Assembly (NCBI GenBank): GCA_026129545.1
Contig: JAHCHX010000001.1
Coordinates: 1,053,501 to 1,117,500, forward strand
DNA length: 64,000 nt
Reading direction: 5' to 3'
Origin: Saprospiraceae bacterium
GTDB lineage: Bacteria; Bacteroidota; Bacteroidia; Chitinophagales; Saprospiraceae
Part shown: positions 8,668-18,343 of the stretch, one piece after another
Layout of the letters: every line of letters begins with the position of its first letter
Numbering within the stretch: the stretch's first letter is position 1
The notes under the pieces: model-generated
What the model was told of the DNA's origin: nothing
Databases searched by the model: none
Seen by the model: only the letters and a program-made list of their open reading frames with translations
Program-made: the position numbers and the translations under genes

Positions 8668-10073
8668 GAAAGCCGTATCCTAAATATAAACCTACTCCTA
8701 TCATTTGGCTCTCTCAAGTACCGGAGCACTGGAACATATTTCGTTTCAAATCATTACTCAAATCTGAAACTAACGGAGTATGGGGCGATGACCCTAAAGG
8801 CGATGAAAATGATATTTTATGTTTACGTGTAGCAGATTTTGACAGGGACTTTGAAGTGCTGAGCCAAGAAAACAACACTGTGAGAAATGTCTCTCCGAGA
8901 GATTATGAAAACCGCAAACTTATGGACGGCGACTTATTAATCGAAAAATCAGGGGGAGGAGAATTATTGCCTATTGGCAGAGTAGGTATTTATTCTTGGG
9001 AAGAAAAAAGGGCCGTTTGTTCAAATTTTATGGCGAGGCTTAAACCCCAATTACGTTACACCAATACAAGATTTCTTTTTTATTTGTTCAAAGCATCGTA
9101 TGTCTTCCGACTTAATTTGTTGGCGATAAAGCAAACTACCGGAATTCAAAATTTAGATACAGCAAATTTTTTTAATCTTAAAATCTCTGTCCCTCCACTC
9201 CCCGAACAAACCCAAATCGCCAAGTTCCTCGACTACAAATGCGCCCTCATCGACACCGCCATCCAAAAGAAAACCCGCCTCATTGAACTGCTCAAAGAGC
9301 AAAAACAAGCCATCATCAACCGCGCTGTAACACGCGGGCTTAATCCTGATGCTCCAATGAAAGACTCGGGCATTGAGTGGCTTGGGAAAATTCCGGAACA
9401 TTGGAAGGTTACAAAATTCAGAAGAATTATTAATAAGATTGAGCAAGGCTGGAGTCCATTCTGTGAAGGTAGAGAAGCAGATGTTGAAGAATGGGGAATT
9501 ATGAAAGTGGGTTGTGTCAATCAAATTGAGTTTAATCCTTTAGAAAATAAAGCATTGCCAAAAAACCTAAAGCCAAAGGAAGATTATGAATTGCATAAAG
9601 GCGACTTACTTATGTCACGGGCTAATACGAAAGAGTTACTTGGTAGTATTTCAGTAGTTGGGGATATTAGGCCAAAATTAATGCTGTGCGATAAACTTTA
9701 TAGAATTCACACTATCTCAGATATTGATAAGGAATTTTTAGTGTTTTTACTCAGAGCATTGCCATCAAGAAGGCAAATCGAGGAATTTGCTACTGGAGCA
9801 AGTAGTTCAATGCAGAATATCTCACAAGCAAAAATTCTCAGACTTTGGCTTGCCTTACCAAACACTGATGAACAAATTGAGATTAGAAACTTCATAAAAA
9901 ATGAAAGTAAGGGGATTGATGTTACCATTTCTCGCATTGAGCAGGAAATTGAACTGATAAAAGAATACAAAACCGCCTTGATTGCCGAAGCCGTAACGGG
10001 TAAGATTGATGTAAGGGAATGGAAACCGAAATCCAAAATCACCAACCAGGTTGAAAATGTTGCAAACCTCTGA
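8664..10073 (+). CDS. hsdS: Type I restriction specificity subunit
   Basis: This 469-residue HsdS has two target-recognition domains, each opened by the family pattern W(L)...(I/V)PEHW (WLSQVPEHWNI near residue 12 and WLGKIPEHWKV near 236). Each is closed by a conserved helical spacer: PLPEQTQIAKFLDYKCALID for the first, and a second ending LIKEYKTALIAEAVTGKIDV. The spacers are the ruler helices that fix the distance between the two half-sites. The start overlaps the DUF262 gene by ATGA and the 3' end overlaps hsdR by 17 bases. The recognised sequence cannot be read from the protein. Confidence 0.94.
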   Translation: MRKPYPKYKPTPIIWLSQVPEHWNIFRFKSLLKSETNGVWGDDPKGDENDILCLRVADFDRDFEVLSQENNTVRNVSPRDYENRKLMDGDLLIEKSGGGELLPIGRVGIYSWEEKRAVCSNFMARLKPQLRYTNTRFLFYLFKASYVFRLNLLAIKQTTGIQNLDTANFFNLKISVPPLPEQTQIAKFLDYKCALIDTAIQKKTRLIELLKEQKQAIINRAVTRGLNPDAPMKDSGIEWLGKIPEHWKVTKFRRIINKIEQGWSPFCEGREADVEEWGIMKVGCVNQIEFNPLENKALPKNLKPKEDYELHKGDLLMSRANTKELLGSISVVGDIRPKLMLCDKLYRIHTISDIDKEFLVFLLRALPSRRQIEEFATGASSSMQNISQAKILRLWLALPNTDEQIEIRNFIKNESKGIDVTISRIEQEIELIKEYKTALIAEAVTGKIDVREWKPKSKITNQVENVANL

Positions 10074-13053
10074 TACTTCCGAAAAGGGCTTGGAAGCCAT
10101 CATCGAAACGCACCTCGCCGAAGTTGCAGGTTATCACCGTGCCTACTCCAATGAGTATGACCGCGACCTTTGCATCAACCGCAGGCATTTGTTCAAGTTT
10201 TTGAAAGAAACCCAGCCCGAGAAATATGAGACCATTTTGAAACGCGGGGAAGAAACCTTCCTAAAACGCCTTGCGGAACAAATCCGCAAGCGTGGCGTCA
10301 TTGATGTGCTCCGCAAAGGCATCAAAGATTTAGACCTTACCGTCAACCTGTATTACAAAAAGCCCACTTCTACGCTCAATAAACGCGCCATCCGCGATTA
10401 CCAAACCAACCTTTTCGCCGTTTGTCGGCAACTCTTTTTCAGTAGTGATAACCGGAAATCGCTCGATATGGTGATTTTCCTGAACGGCTTGCCGCTCATC
10501 ACTTTTGAACTCAAAAACCACTACACCGGCCAGAATGTTAAAAATGCCATAAAGCAATATCAGGACGACCGCGACCCGAAAGAACCTGTTTTTGCCTTCA
10601 AGCGGATGATGGTACATTTTGCCGTTGACCCTGATCTGGTGTATATGACCACCAAATTAGAAGGCAAAAACACCTTCTTTCTTCCCTTCAACAAAGGCTT
10701 TAACAACGGCGCAGGCAACCCGCCCAATCCCAACGGCTTAAAGTCGGATTACCTTTGGAAGGAAATCCTCACCAAAGAAAGCCTCTCTAATATCCTTGAA
10801 AATTTCGCGCAGGTAGTGGAAGAAAAAGACGAAGATACCGGCAGGGTAAAAGAGAAATTGATTTTTCCGCGCTACCACCAACTTCGCGTGGTTTCCCGCA
10901 TCTTGGAAGATGCTAAAGGCAAGGGCATCGGGCAACGTTATCTCATTCAACATTCCGCCGGTTCAGGAAAATCCAATTCCATCACCTGGCTTGCTCACCT
11001 GCTTACCGAATTGCACAATGAGCAAAACGAAAACATTTTTGACTCTGTCATAGTGGTAACAGACAGGCGCGTGCTCGATAAACAGATAAGGGATAACATC
11101 AAGCAATTTGCCCAGGTCAAAGGCGTGGTAGAGGCAATCACCGAAGGAAGCAAGCAACTCAAACTTGCACTTGAGGAAGGCAAAAAAATCATCATTACCA
11201 CCATTCAGAAGTTCCCGCACGTTGTGAAGGAAATCGGTGAACTCGGCGCCAAGAAATTCGCCATTATCATTGATGAAGCCCACAGCAGTCAAAGCGGGGA
11301 AACAGCCGCCAAGATGAATCTTACATTGGCTACCAAGCCGTTAGCCGATCAGTCGGTCGCACTTGCCGCCGAACCGGAGGTTGCTTATCAGGAAGACCCC
11401 GAGGAAACCTACGACACGGAAGACCTCATCAACGCCATCATCGAGCAACGCAAGATGCTCAAAAACGCCAGTTACTTTGCTTTTACGGCTACACCTAAAA
11501 ACAAAACGCTGGAGGTTTTCGGTATCCCTCAACCGGACGGCACTTTTCGGGAGTTTGATTTATACTCGATGAAGCAAGCCATTGAGGAGGAATTTATCCT
11601 TGATGTTCTCCAAAACTACACCACCTACCAATCCTATTACAAACTCAACAAAGCGGTTGAAGAGAACCCGCTTTTTGATACGAAAAAAGCCCAAAAGAAA
11701 CTCAAAGCCTACGTCGAAAGCCATCCTTTTTCTATCAAGGAAAAGGCAAAAGTGATGATAGATCACTTCCAAAGCGAAGTTCAAAATCAGATAAACCGGC
11801 AGGCAAAAGCAATGGTGGTGACTAAATCAATCGCCAATGCCATTCAGTATTACTTCGCCTTCAAAGAGTATTTGCGGGAGATACATTCGCCTTACAAAGT
11901 TATCGTCGCTTTCTCCGGTAAAAAGACCGTTGACGGTCAGGAGTACGACGAAGCCAAACTAAACGGCTTCTCAAGCAACGACATTCCCAAAGAGTTCAAA
12001 AAAATAGAATATCGCTTTCTGATTGTTGCCAATAAATTCCAGACGGGTTTTGACCAACCCCTGCTCCACACGATGTATGTGGATAAGAAGTTGCGGGATG
12101 TGCAGGCAGTTCAAACCCTTTCCCGTTTGAACCGTGCCTTCAAACCTTGGAAAGCCGACACGTTCGTTCTTGATTTTTTCAACTCCGTTGATGACATCAA
12201 AGAGGCTTTCAACCCGTATTACACTACCACGATTTTGAGCGAAGGCACTGATGCCAACAAACTCAATGATCTGCAAGACGCGCTCGACAATGCCCAAGTG
12301 TATAATGAGGGCAATGTGATTGCCTTCACCGATTTGTACTTTAAAGGTGCGGAACGCACCGAACTTGACCCCATTATTGATGTCTGCAAACTCAATTACG
12401 ACACGGATTTATCCGAGGAGCAACAAGTGGATTTTCTGGTGCGGGCAAAATCCTTTACCCGCACTTATGCTTTTCTTTCGAAAATCCTTTCGTTCAACAA
12501 TGCCTACTGGGAGCGCCTTTACTGGTTCTTGAAATTTCTCACTCCCAAACTCAAACCTAAAGAAGAGGAAGACTTGGCAAAAGGCATTTTGACAGCAGTT
12601 GACCTGGACAGTTACCGCCTGAGCCGCGTTACTACCGATGATATTAAACTCGCCGGCGCAGGCGAACTAACCCCTACTCCGCCGACGATGCGCGGCAGTA
12701 AGGGCGAGCCGGAACTGGACGAACTGGAAGCCATTGTTCGCATCTTCAACGAACGGTTCGGCAATATTGACTGGATAAAAGACGATAAAATCAGGAAGGT
12801 GATGTTCGAGGAAATCCCCGACCAACTTGCAGGCGATGAGGATACGATGCGGAAAATAATAAACTCCGACCGTCAGAACGCCAAAATCACATCGGACGAA
12901 AAAACTACTGATGTGGTAATGGATTTTATGACGACCAGCACCGATTTTTACAAAATGTTTATGGATAACCCCGACTTCAAACGCCAGTATTTGGAGTTCA
13001 TATTTGATAAACTTTGGAAGCAGGCGAATAACCAGAGACAAGCAGGCATATAG
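10057..13053 (+). CDS. hsdR: Type I restriction endonuclease/translocase subunit
   Basis: HsdR cuts unmethylated DNA after ATP-driven translocation. The N-terminal PD-(D/E)XK nuclease is visible as LDMVIFLNGLPLITFELK. In the numbering that begins two codons earlier, the residues are D139, E153 and K155. The SF2 motor follows: Walker A HSAGSGKS (301-308), DEAH box IIIDEAHSS (406-413), FTATP, and an arginine-finger region QTLSRLNRAF. The C-terminal helical domain is long. I take the ATG at 10057 as the start; the frame also has a TTG two codons earlier. The gene overlaps hsdS by 17 bases. No frameshift or missing motif is seen, so the R-M system looks intact. Confidence 0.95.
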   Translation: MLQTSDTSEKGLEAIIETHLAEVAGYHRAYSNEYDRDLCINRRHLFKFLKETQPEKYETILKRGEETFLKRLAEQIRKRGVIDVLRKGIKDLDLTVNLYYKKPTSTLNKRAIRDYQTNLFAVCRQLFFSSDNRKSLDMVIFLNGLPLITFELKNHYTGQNVKNAIKQYQDDRDPKEPVFAFKRMMVHFAVDPDLVYMTTKLEGKNTFFLPFNKGFNNGAGNPPNPNGLKSDYLWKEILTKESLSNILENFAQVVEEKDEDTGRVKEKLIFPRYHQLRVVSRILEDAKGKGIGQRYLIQHSAGSGKSNSITWLAHLLTELHNEQNENIFDSVIVVTDRRVLDKQIRDNIKQFAQVKGVVEAITEGSKQLKLALEEGKKIIITTIQKFPHVVKEIGELGAKKFAIIIDEAHSSQSGETAAKMNLTLATKPLADQSVALAAEPEVAYQEDPEETYDTEDLINAIIEQRKMLKNASYFAFTATPKNKTLEVFGIPQPDGTFREFDLYSMKQAIEEEFILDVLQNYTTYQSYYKLNKAVEENPLFDTKKAQKKLKAYVESHPFSIKEKAKVMIDHFQSEVQNQINRQAKAMVVTKSIANAIQYYFAFKEYLREIHSPYKVIVAFSGKKTVDGQEYDEAKLNGFSSNDIPKEFKKIEYRFLIVANKFQTGFDQPLLHTMYVDKKLRDVQAVQTLSRLNRAFKPWKADTFVLDFFNSVDDIKEAFNPYYTTTILSEGTDANKLNDLQDALDNAQVYNEGNVIAFTDLYFKGAERTELDPIIDVCKLNYDTDLSEEQQVDFLVRAKSFTRTYAFLSKILSFNNAYWERLYWFLKFLTPKLKPKEEEDLAKGILTAVDLDSYRLSRVTTDDIKLAGAGELTPTPPTMRGSKGEPELDELEAIVRIFNERFGNIDWIKDDKIRKVMFEEIPDQLAGDEDTMRKIINSDRQNAKITSDEKTTDVVMDFMTTSTDFYKMFMDNPDFKRQYLEFIFDKLWKQANNQRQAGI

Positions 13054-13073
13054 TTTTTAAAATTGCCCCAACG

Positions 13074-14141
13074 ATGAAAAAAGAAGTTAAACACCTTTAT
13101 AACAAGGCTATTGAATCCCTCATTCTTAGTGTAGAAATCTTTAACCGTCCGAGTGACTCTGGCCGAGTGCACGGGGTATTGATATTTATGGATCACTCTT
13201 TCGAAATGTTACTGAAATCCGGCATTCTTCATAAAGGAGGACAGATTAGAGATAAAAGGAAAAGTGAGACTATTGGTTTTTCAATGTGCGTAAAGAGGGC
13301 GTTAAGTGAAGGGGCAATTCGTTTCTTAAGTGAAGGGGAATCCTTAACATTAAATACTATAAATAGTCTAAGGGATGCGGCACAACACCACGTTTTGGAA
13401 ATGTCAGAACAGCATCTCTACTTCCACGCTCAAGCAGGTTTGACGCTTTTTCGTGATTTGGCTCTACGATTATTCAACGATAACCTTAGGGAAAGAATAC
13501 CAAGTAGAGTCTTGCCTTTATCAACTATACCTCCTACTGAAATCCAAGAATTTTTTTCAAATGAGGTTGAGGATATACGAAGGCTTTTACAACCTCGAAG
13601 TCGGAAGTCATTAGAAGCCTCAGAAAGATTGCGTGGACTTGCGATAATGGAGAATACAACACAAGGGGTTGATACACAACCTTCAAATTCTACACTAAAT
13701 AAAATCATCAAAAGGCTTAAATCCGGTGATGATTGGGCAGAGATTTTCCCAGGGGTAGCAACTTTAACTTTTACTGCTGAAGGCTATGGCCCTTCGCTTG
13801 ACCTACGAATTGTAAAGCAAGGCGGTATTCCAGTTCAGGTTGTTCCAGAAGATACAGCCGGTGTTCAAGTGGCCTTAAAGAGGGTCAACGAATTAGATTT
13901 TTACAATTTTAGTAGGAATGAATTGGCAGATAAAATGGGTTTATCAGGGCCTAAAACTTCTGCGGCCATAGAATATTTCAAAATCAAAGAAGACCCCGAA
14001 TGCTATAAATCTATTAAAATCGGGAAATCTAAGTTTGACAGGTATTCTCCTAAGACCATAAAGTCAATTCAAGTGGGTCTTGAAAAGGAAGATATTGAAC
14101 AAGTTTGGGGAAATTATAGTGGGAAGAGAAAGACAAGATAA
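13074..14141 (+). CDS. DUF3644-type protein, last gene of the type I operon
   Basis: This 355-residue soluble protein starts 20 bases after hsdR. The first about 130 residues are helical and match the DUF3644 look as I remember it: LYNKAIESLILSVEIFN, VLIFMDHSFEMLLKSGI, LRDAAQHHVLEMSEQHLY. That region has HEPN-like features, including an RDAAQHH motif (R-x4-H) near residues 103-108 that could be an RNase active site. The C-terminal part is mixed and charged, with NFSRNELADKMGLSGPKTSAAIEYF around residue 280 resembling a helix-turn-helix. Placement behind a restriction operon suggests an accessory or abortive-infection role; that is inference. It ends just before the convergent nuclease gene. 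Confidence 0.65.
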   Translation: MKKEVKHLYNKAIESLILSVEIFNRPSDSGRVHGVLIFMDHSFEMLLKSGILHKGGQIRDKRKSETIGFSMCVKRALSEGAIRFLSEGESLTLNTINSLRDAAQHHVLEMSEQHLYFHAQAGLTLFRDLALRLFNDNLRERIPSRVLPLSTIPPTEIQEFFSNEVEDIRRLLQPRSRKSLEASERLRGLAIMENTTQGVDTQPSNSTLNKIIKRLKSGDDWAEIFPGVATLTFTAEGYGPSLDLRIVKQGGIPVQVVPEDTAGVQVALKRVNELDFYNFSRNELADKMGLSGPKTSAAIEYFKIKEDPECYKSIKIGKSKFDRYSPKTIKSIQVGLEKEDIEQVWGNYSGKRKTR

Positions 14142-14168
14142 AAACTGCAAATTAAGCATCCTCGATAT

Positions 14169-15218
14169 TTACCTTCCAACAATCACTTCAACCGAAAAGG
14201 AAATATCTTTAATGGTTCGATTGCCATTGAGGTCGTAAAAGTTTTGATTCGTTTTACTTTTACTGAAAGGGTCGTAAACGTAACAGATTAAGTGTTTAAG
14301 CCATTTACATTCATAGTATGACTCAATGTCATTTTTAAGTTGTTCAATATAGTCTTTTTCGTTGCTGTCAGTCTCCTTAATCATTTTGACCTCTATAAGA
14401 ATTCCTTCCTCTCTAATAATCAAATCAATTTTATTAGATTTAACTCCAACTCTAGGGGTTGGGTCTTCCTCTTTTAACTTGGGAAAAATTGACTTGAGTA
14501 TAAGGTATAGCAAATCCTGAACATCATATTCATCATTTATCTTGAATGGCTCGTGCCCTTTTCTTCTGTCTCCTTTTATTTTTTTTACAGCATCGTCAAA
14601 ATTATTTAACACCTCAACAACTAGTGTTTTAGCGTCCTTTTCCAAATACTGAGTTTTTACTATTGATTGGGTTGTCAAATATTTCTCCAAATCTTCTAGT
14701 ATAAGTAAATCAATAATATCATTTCCGTCTTTTAAGAATTTATGTAAGGATTCCTTTAAATTTTCCTCCGGAAAATCAGTGCCATTTAAATATGCAAGTA
14801 GAATCCAAGCAGGATCGTTTTCAACGACTCCTAATGCTTTTATAAAGGCATCACTATATTCAGGCAAACATTGCGCAATCAAGTATTTATTCTTGATTGA
14901 AGTACTCTTGAACTTATTTTCAATCTGCTCTTGTAGCCTTTTACCTGATGCCAGATGTATTCCTATCAACTTATAAATATTATCCGAAAAACTAAATCCT
15001 TTGGTTGGTTTTTTTGAAATAGTTACATTTATTACGGTTTCATCAACGGGTAAGTTTTTAAATCCCCTCACTGCAATTGCTTCCTCTTCCGCTAGATTAA
15101 AATCAAGTTTTGAAAGTTTACTTTTATCTCTGACAAAATAGTAAACAAGCGACCGGAGGTTCAATTCCTCAACCAGTCGAGATTTTAAGGCGTCTATTTC
15201 TGATTTCAAATAAACCAT
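14169..15218 (-). CDS. PD-(D/E)XK nuclease, probable Argonaute-associated effector
   Basis: This is a 349-residue protein. Residues 1-200 are helical and unrecognised. From about 220 there is a PD-(D/E)XK nuclease domain of the DpnII/MboI-like type: NDEYDVQDLLYLIL (E230, helix), then KIDLIIREEGILIEVKM with D265, E276 and K278, and the trailing ICYVYDP strand. Its start overlaps the Argonaute gene by 13 bases, so the two are co-translated. Inactive long-B Argonautes are known to sit beside nuclease, Sir2 or membrane effectors that kill or stall the cell when the Argonaute recognises invading nucleic acid. I infer that this is the killing part of such a pair. The family label comes from motif recall. 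Confidence 0.8.
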   Translation of the reverse strand: MVYLKSEIDALKSRLVEELNLRSLVYYFVRDKSKLSKLDFNLAEEEAIAVRGFKNLPVDETVINVTISKKPTKGFSFSDNIYKLIGIHLASGKRLQEQIENKFKSTSIKNKYLIAQCLPEYSDAFIKALGVVENDPAWILLAYLNGTDFPEENLKESLHKFLKDGNDIIDLLILEDLEKYLTTQSIVKTQYLEKDAKTLVVEVLNNFDDAVKKIKGDRRKGHEPFKINDEYDVQDLLYLILKSIFPKLKEEDPTPRVGVKSNKIDLIIREEGILIEVKMIKETDSNEKDYIEQLKNDIESYYECKWLKHLICYVYDPFSKSKTNQNFYDLNGNRTIKDISFSVEVIVGR

Positions 15219-17221
15219 AATTTATCGCTAACGTATTTCAATCTGTCATAATCCCAATTTGGGACTTTACATAATTTTTCTGCCATAGATGCCATTAGGG
15301 AGGGATACATCAATGTTACGGTTTTTTTAGAAGGATTATAACTTCTGTGAGATAAGTTTGAAAACCAATACACTTGTTTAGCCAAGTAGAAAAGGTCGGT
15401 AAAGCCATTTGAACGTTTATCTAATTCAATTTTGAGAGGTAATGAACTTTCTGGGACGAAGTGTAAAAGAGCAGTATGTGAATCAAGTTTAATCAAAGAG
15501 CCTTTTTTAATTGTTGCTTTCCCGTCATCATTGTAAAGTCTGAAATTATGACCATAGCCAAGATGAAGGAGAGCAAAATCGAATTTAAAACTATTTAACC
15601 GCCTTGTAACATTCTCGATTGCTTTTATTTCGTTATCAGCACCGGCGCTCTTATAGAGATGAAAAATGAGCCTGAATGATTCTTTTGTATTTATATTTTT
15701 AGTAATCACTTCATAAAGTTGATTGTAAAGGTATTCTTCAAGGTTTTGTGCATAGTTATCAAAAGTTGATAAGGGAGCACAATCACCAACGATATATCGT
15801 CCATCTGCGTGAAATATCTGAGCAATCCCGAGCACAGTTTTTCCGTCGGCTCTGATAGTAGAACCAATACCTATAACCAGTTCATCTTTTCTTTTTTCTT
15901 CTTTTTCAATTGTCCAAGCCGTTCCTCCGATTTTTGCGTAAATATTTAGTGTAATATTACTAAGTACAAGAGGGTGTATTTTCTTCTTTATTGTTTCTGC
16001 CTGTACATCTTGAGTAGGAATGCCAGACCCTAATAGTTTAGCCTTACAAAAATGATACGGTGATATTGCAGGGGGGAGTTTTTCGTGATCTTGATTTACT
16101 ATAATCAAGAAGAGGTCGCAATTTTTGGATACACTTGAGGCATCTTGGTATATGCCTTTTTCATAAGATGGTAAGGATGTGTCCGCAATTTTAAATAAGT
16201 GAAATTGCAAATTTTTCAAATGCAAATCTGCTTTTAACACTTCTTCTAATCTATTCAAAAAGCCTTCTGTAACTCCTTCATATTCGGCTGGGTATAATAC
16301 TCCAATGTTTACCTGCTTATCTTCGAACATTCCATAAGACGATGGCTTATAAGTTCGCACCATATCATTATAAAAACGCATTCGTTTGGTATCCGTCGTT
16401 CCTCCATAAAAGTATCGCAAGGGGGAGAAGAGTTGCTCTGAGCGAACTCTATCAAAAGGCAAATACCTCCAATTAAAATCTTTCACCTTAACTCTGGAAG
16501 GAAGATAGATTTTATCCTTACGCTTTTGAAGCCAATCTGAGAAATTTTTTATGATGATAAAAGTGGATGTAGATTTCTCCAACTCCGTCGTTTTCGTTTC
16601 GAAAAAACTTTGAGTCCCAGTAGCCTCAAGAAAATAATATCTTGAAGAAACATCAGGAATCACAGTTTCACCGTCCTCTGCAATTTTCAAGTGGCCAATA
16701 TCAATTCCCTTCCTTAGAAAGTCATTTACTTTCCAGTCAAATTTGAATTTTAGGCTACTTGCTAATGTAAAACCGTGATAGATAGTTTCGCCAGGCGTAA
16801 AAAAATAAGGATTGAAAGTTACTTGCCTATTTGCAATTAAACCTGGAATACGACCTTCTAAGGCATCATTTGGAGAGGTTAATTCCCAAGTATGGCTATG
16901 GTTATTTTTATGAAGTCTGTAATCCTTGAGGGTTGCCATCGCCCCCACAATCGAGATTTCTATTATTTTGGAAACAATATGTGGATGTTCCCTTCTGTTG
17001 ATCCAGATTTTTTTTCCTATTGGGTTAGGCTGAACATCTGTCGCGGATTTTTCCCAGAAAAATATATTTTCTCCTCTTCTATAAAAGGCAAAATCGGGGT
17101 TACTTGCCCTCAATTCAAGATAAGCCTCTTTTGTTGGATAATTTTCATAAGGAAGAGTCCAGATTTCAAAATTATCATTGGAGAGTTCGCATTGGATGAA
17201 GTTTAAAAACAATCCACTCAT
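15206..17221 (-). CDS. Long-B-type prokaryotic Argonaute, catalytically inactive
   Basis: This 671-residue protein has the layout of a long prokaryotic Argonaute: N and PAZ-like part (1-300), MID (about 300-430) and PIWI (about 430-671). The MID part retains the guide 5'-end pocket pattern (Y389, K393 and GIPTQ with Q404). The PIWI part is clear from NIYAKIGGTAWTI, LVIGIGSTIR, RLIFHLYKSAG and the C-terminal LSHRSYNPSKKTVTLMYPSL. The first catalytic Asp of the usual VIGID is Gly (G453), and the third Asp (usual HRDG) is replaced around Y523. The last acidic position, near S641, also lacks Asp, so slicing should be lost. The closest kind I recall is RsAgo (long-B). It is transcribed with the nuclease downstream. 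Confidence 0.87.
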   Translation of the reverse strand: MSGLFLNFIQCELSNDNFEIWTLPYENYPTKEAYLELRASNPDFAFYRRGENIFFWEKSATDVQPNPIGKKIWINRREHPHIVSKIIEISIVGAMATLKDYRLHKNNHSHTWELTSPNDALEGRIPGLIANRQVTFNPYFFTPGETIYHGFTLASSLKFKFDWKVNDFLRKGIDIGHLKIAEDGETVIPDVSSRYYFLEATGTQSFFETKTTELEKSTSTFIIIKNFSDWLQKRKDKIYLPSRVKVKDFNWRYLPFDRVRSEQLFSPLRYFYGGTTDTKRMRFYNDMVRTYKPSSYGMFEDKQVNIGVLYPAEYEGVTEGFLNRLEEVLKADLHLKNLQFHLFKIADTSLPSYEKGIYQDASSVSKNCDLFLIIVNQDHEKLPPAISPYHFCKAKLLGSGIPTQDVQAETIKKKIHPLVLSNITLNIYAKIGGTAWTIEKEEKRKDELVIGIGSTIRADGKTVLGIAQIFHADGRYIVGDCAPLSTFDNYAQNLEEYLYNQLYEVITKNINTKESFRLIFHLYKSAGADNEIKAIENVTRRLNSFKFDFALLHLGYGHNFRLYNDDGKATIKKGSLIKLDSHTALLHFVPESSLPLKIELDKRSNGFTDLFYLAKQVYWFSNLSHRSYNPSKKTVTLMYPSLMASMAEKLCKVPNWDYDRLKYVSDKLWFI

Positions 17222-17260
17222 CGGTAATCAAGATTAATATTTCGTAAGGAGTTTGAAGCA

Positions 17261-17289
17261 CAAAAGTACAAAAATCAAGCCACAAGCAA
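17261..17289 (-). promoter_or_regulatory. Bacteroidota-type promoter of the Argonaute-nuclease operon
   Basis: On the minus strand, TTG (17289-17287) and TACTTTTG (17268-17261) are separated by 18 bases and match TTG/TAnnTTTG. The ATG of the Argonaute gene is 40 bases downstream of the -7 element. Confidence 0.6.
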
Positions 17290-17380
17290 AATTTAGCAAC
17301 TATTTGTTGGATTGATAACAGGGAAGGGTTTTACTCGTTTGCCCATCTATGCAAACACTCATCTGCTCATTTGCGCAAAC

Positions 17381-18289
17381 TCACTTCACCCACAAATCTT
17401 CACTCTGCCAGTTCGTGTGCATCCCAAGTGCGTGAATATCCACCGTCGGATATTTGGCCACCAGTCCCGCAAGTTTGGAAGTGAAATGATGCCCAGGGCT
17501 TACCACATCGAGCAGGTATTTCATACAACACAGATGCACATATAATTTATGGTGCTCGGTAACGGGTGGCACAAGTTTCAGCCACGGCGCGGGTGGCTTC
17601 GGCAGTAACTTCGGTCGGCCAGGCAGGTTCTTGTTCCATAACCTTCCGTGATGGGCGCAAATATTTCGGATTTGAGAAATGGATTGCAACCAACTTTGAA
17701 GGTAAGTGTGGTTCACCGTGTTCAATTCACCGGCAATCAAATCCTTTGATTTCAGTGAAGGAAGCAAATTCGCGTAAAGTTTGGAAAGGGTCGTAAAACT
17801 CGCTACTTCCAAAGTTTTCCAAGCAGGCGGTCTCCTCGTATCGGTGTGATATTTCAGGTAGTGTTCTTTGATGAAAGTATCTTTCGATTGTTGCAGTTCC
17901 CGATCAATCGAAAGGAGGCAATCCGAATGATTTATCCGATTTTTGAAATGCACTGCATCCTCAAACCACCAGGGGTTTATCTCGTGTGAGAGGTGGTAAA
18001 TCAGTCGGGTACGAAGCCCGATCTCAATGCGCTCAATCACATCGAAAAGTAAAACCCTGAGTTCCCGATCAAAATTGTAAAGCGCGATGACATTTTCAAA
18101 CCGGCTTCCGGCTTTGAAAATATGGTTAATCTTGTCCGCTTGCAGAGGCCACCAGTAACCCGCCAAGCGGTAGTAACTGATGTTGGACAAAAAACTCTCC
18201 GCTTCCGCGACATCGGAAATAATCATCCCCCTTTTTTGAAGAAGGCGGATTTGATCTTGAATAGTAGTGGCCGGTTTAGTGTATCGCAT
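17381..18289 (-). CDS. AbiD/F-type HEPN abortive-infection protein
   Basis: This 302-residue Abi_2 family protein has the conserved opening (TTIQDQIRLLQKRGMIISD), ISYYRLAGYWWP near 37-48, FDRELRVLLFDVIERIEIGLR near 73-93, and the HEPN RNase motif RNICAHHGRLWNK, in which R208-x4-H213 is the predicted catalytic pair. Family members stop phage growth by RNA cleavage that harms the host. The gene has no room for its own promoter or ribosome site: an intrinsic terminator ends five bases before the ATG, and a promoter and structured leader lie beyond it. Expression therefore probably needs read-through, as for toxins whose gene follows an RNA antitoxin. Confidence 0.88.
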   Translation of the reverse strand: MRYTKPATTIQDQIRLLQKRGMIISDVAEAESFLSNISYYRLAGYWWPLQADKINHIFKAGSRFENVIALYNFDRELRVLLFDVIERIEIGLRTRLIYHLSHEINPWWFEDAVHFKNRINHSDCLLSIDRELQQSKDTFIKEHYLKYHTDTRRPPAWKTLEVASFTTLSKLYANLLPSLKSKDLIAGELNTVNHTYLQSWLQSISQIRNICAHHGRLWNKNLPGRPKLLPKPPAPWLKLVPPVTEHHKLYVHLCCMKYLLDVVSPGHHFTSKLAGLVAKYPTVDIHALGMHTNWQSEDLWVK

Positions 18290-18294
18290 AGGTC

Positions 18295-18343
18295 AAAAAA
18301 AAATACCCTCTTGAAAATGTATTTAAACACTCTCAAGAGGGTA
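18295..18343 (-). terminator. Intrinsic terminator directly ahead of the Abi gene
   Basis: An 11-bp perfect stem (TACCCTCTTGA/TCAAGAGGGTA, arms 18343-18333 and 18314-18304, 18-base loop) is followed on the minus strand by nine T residues (18303-18295). Only five bases separate the T run from the Abi ATG at 18289. Confidence 0.85.
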
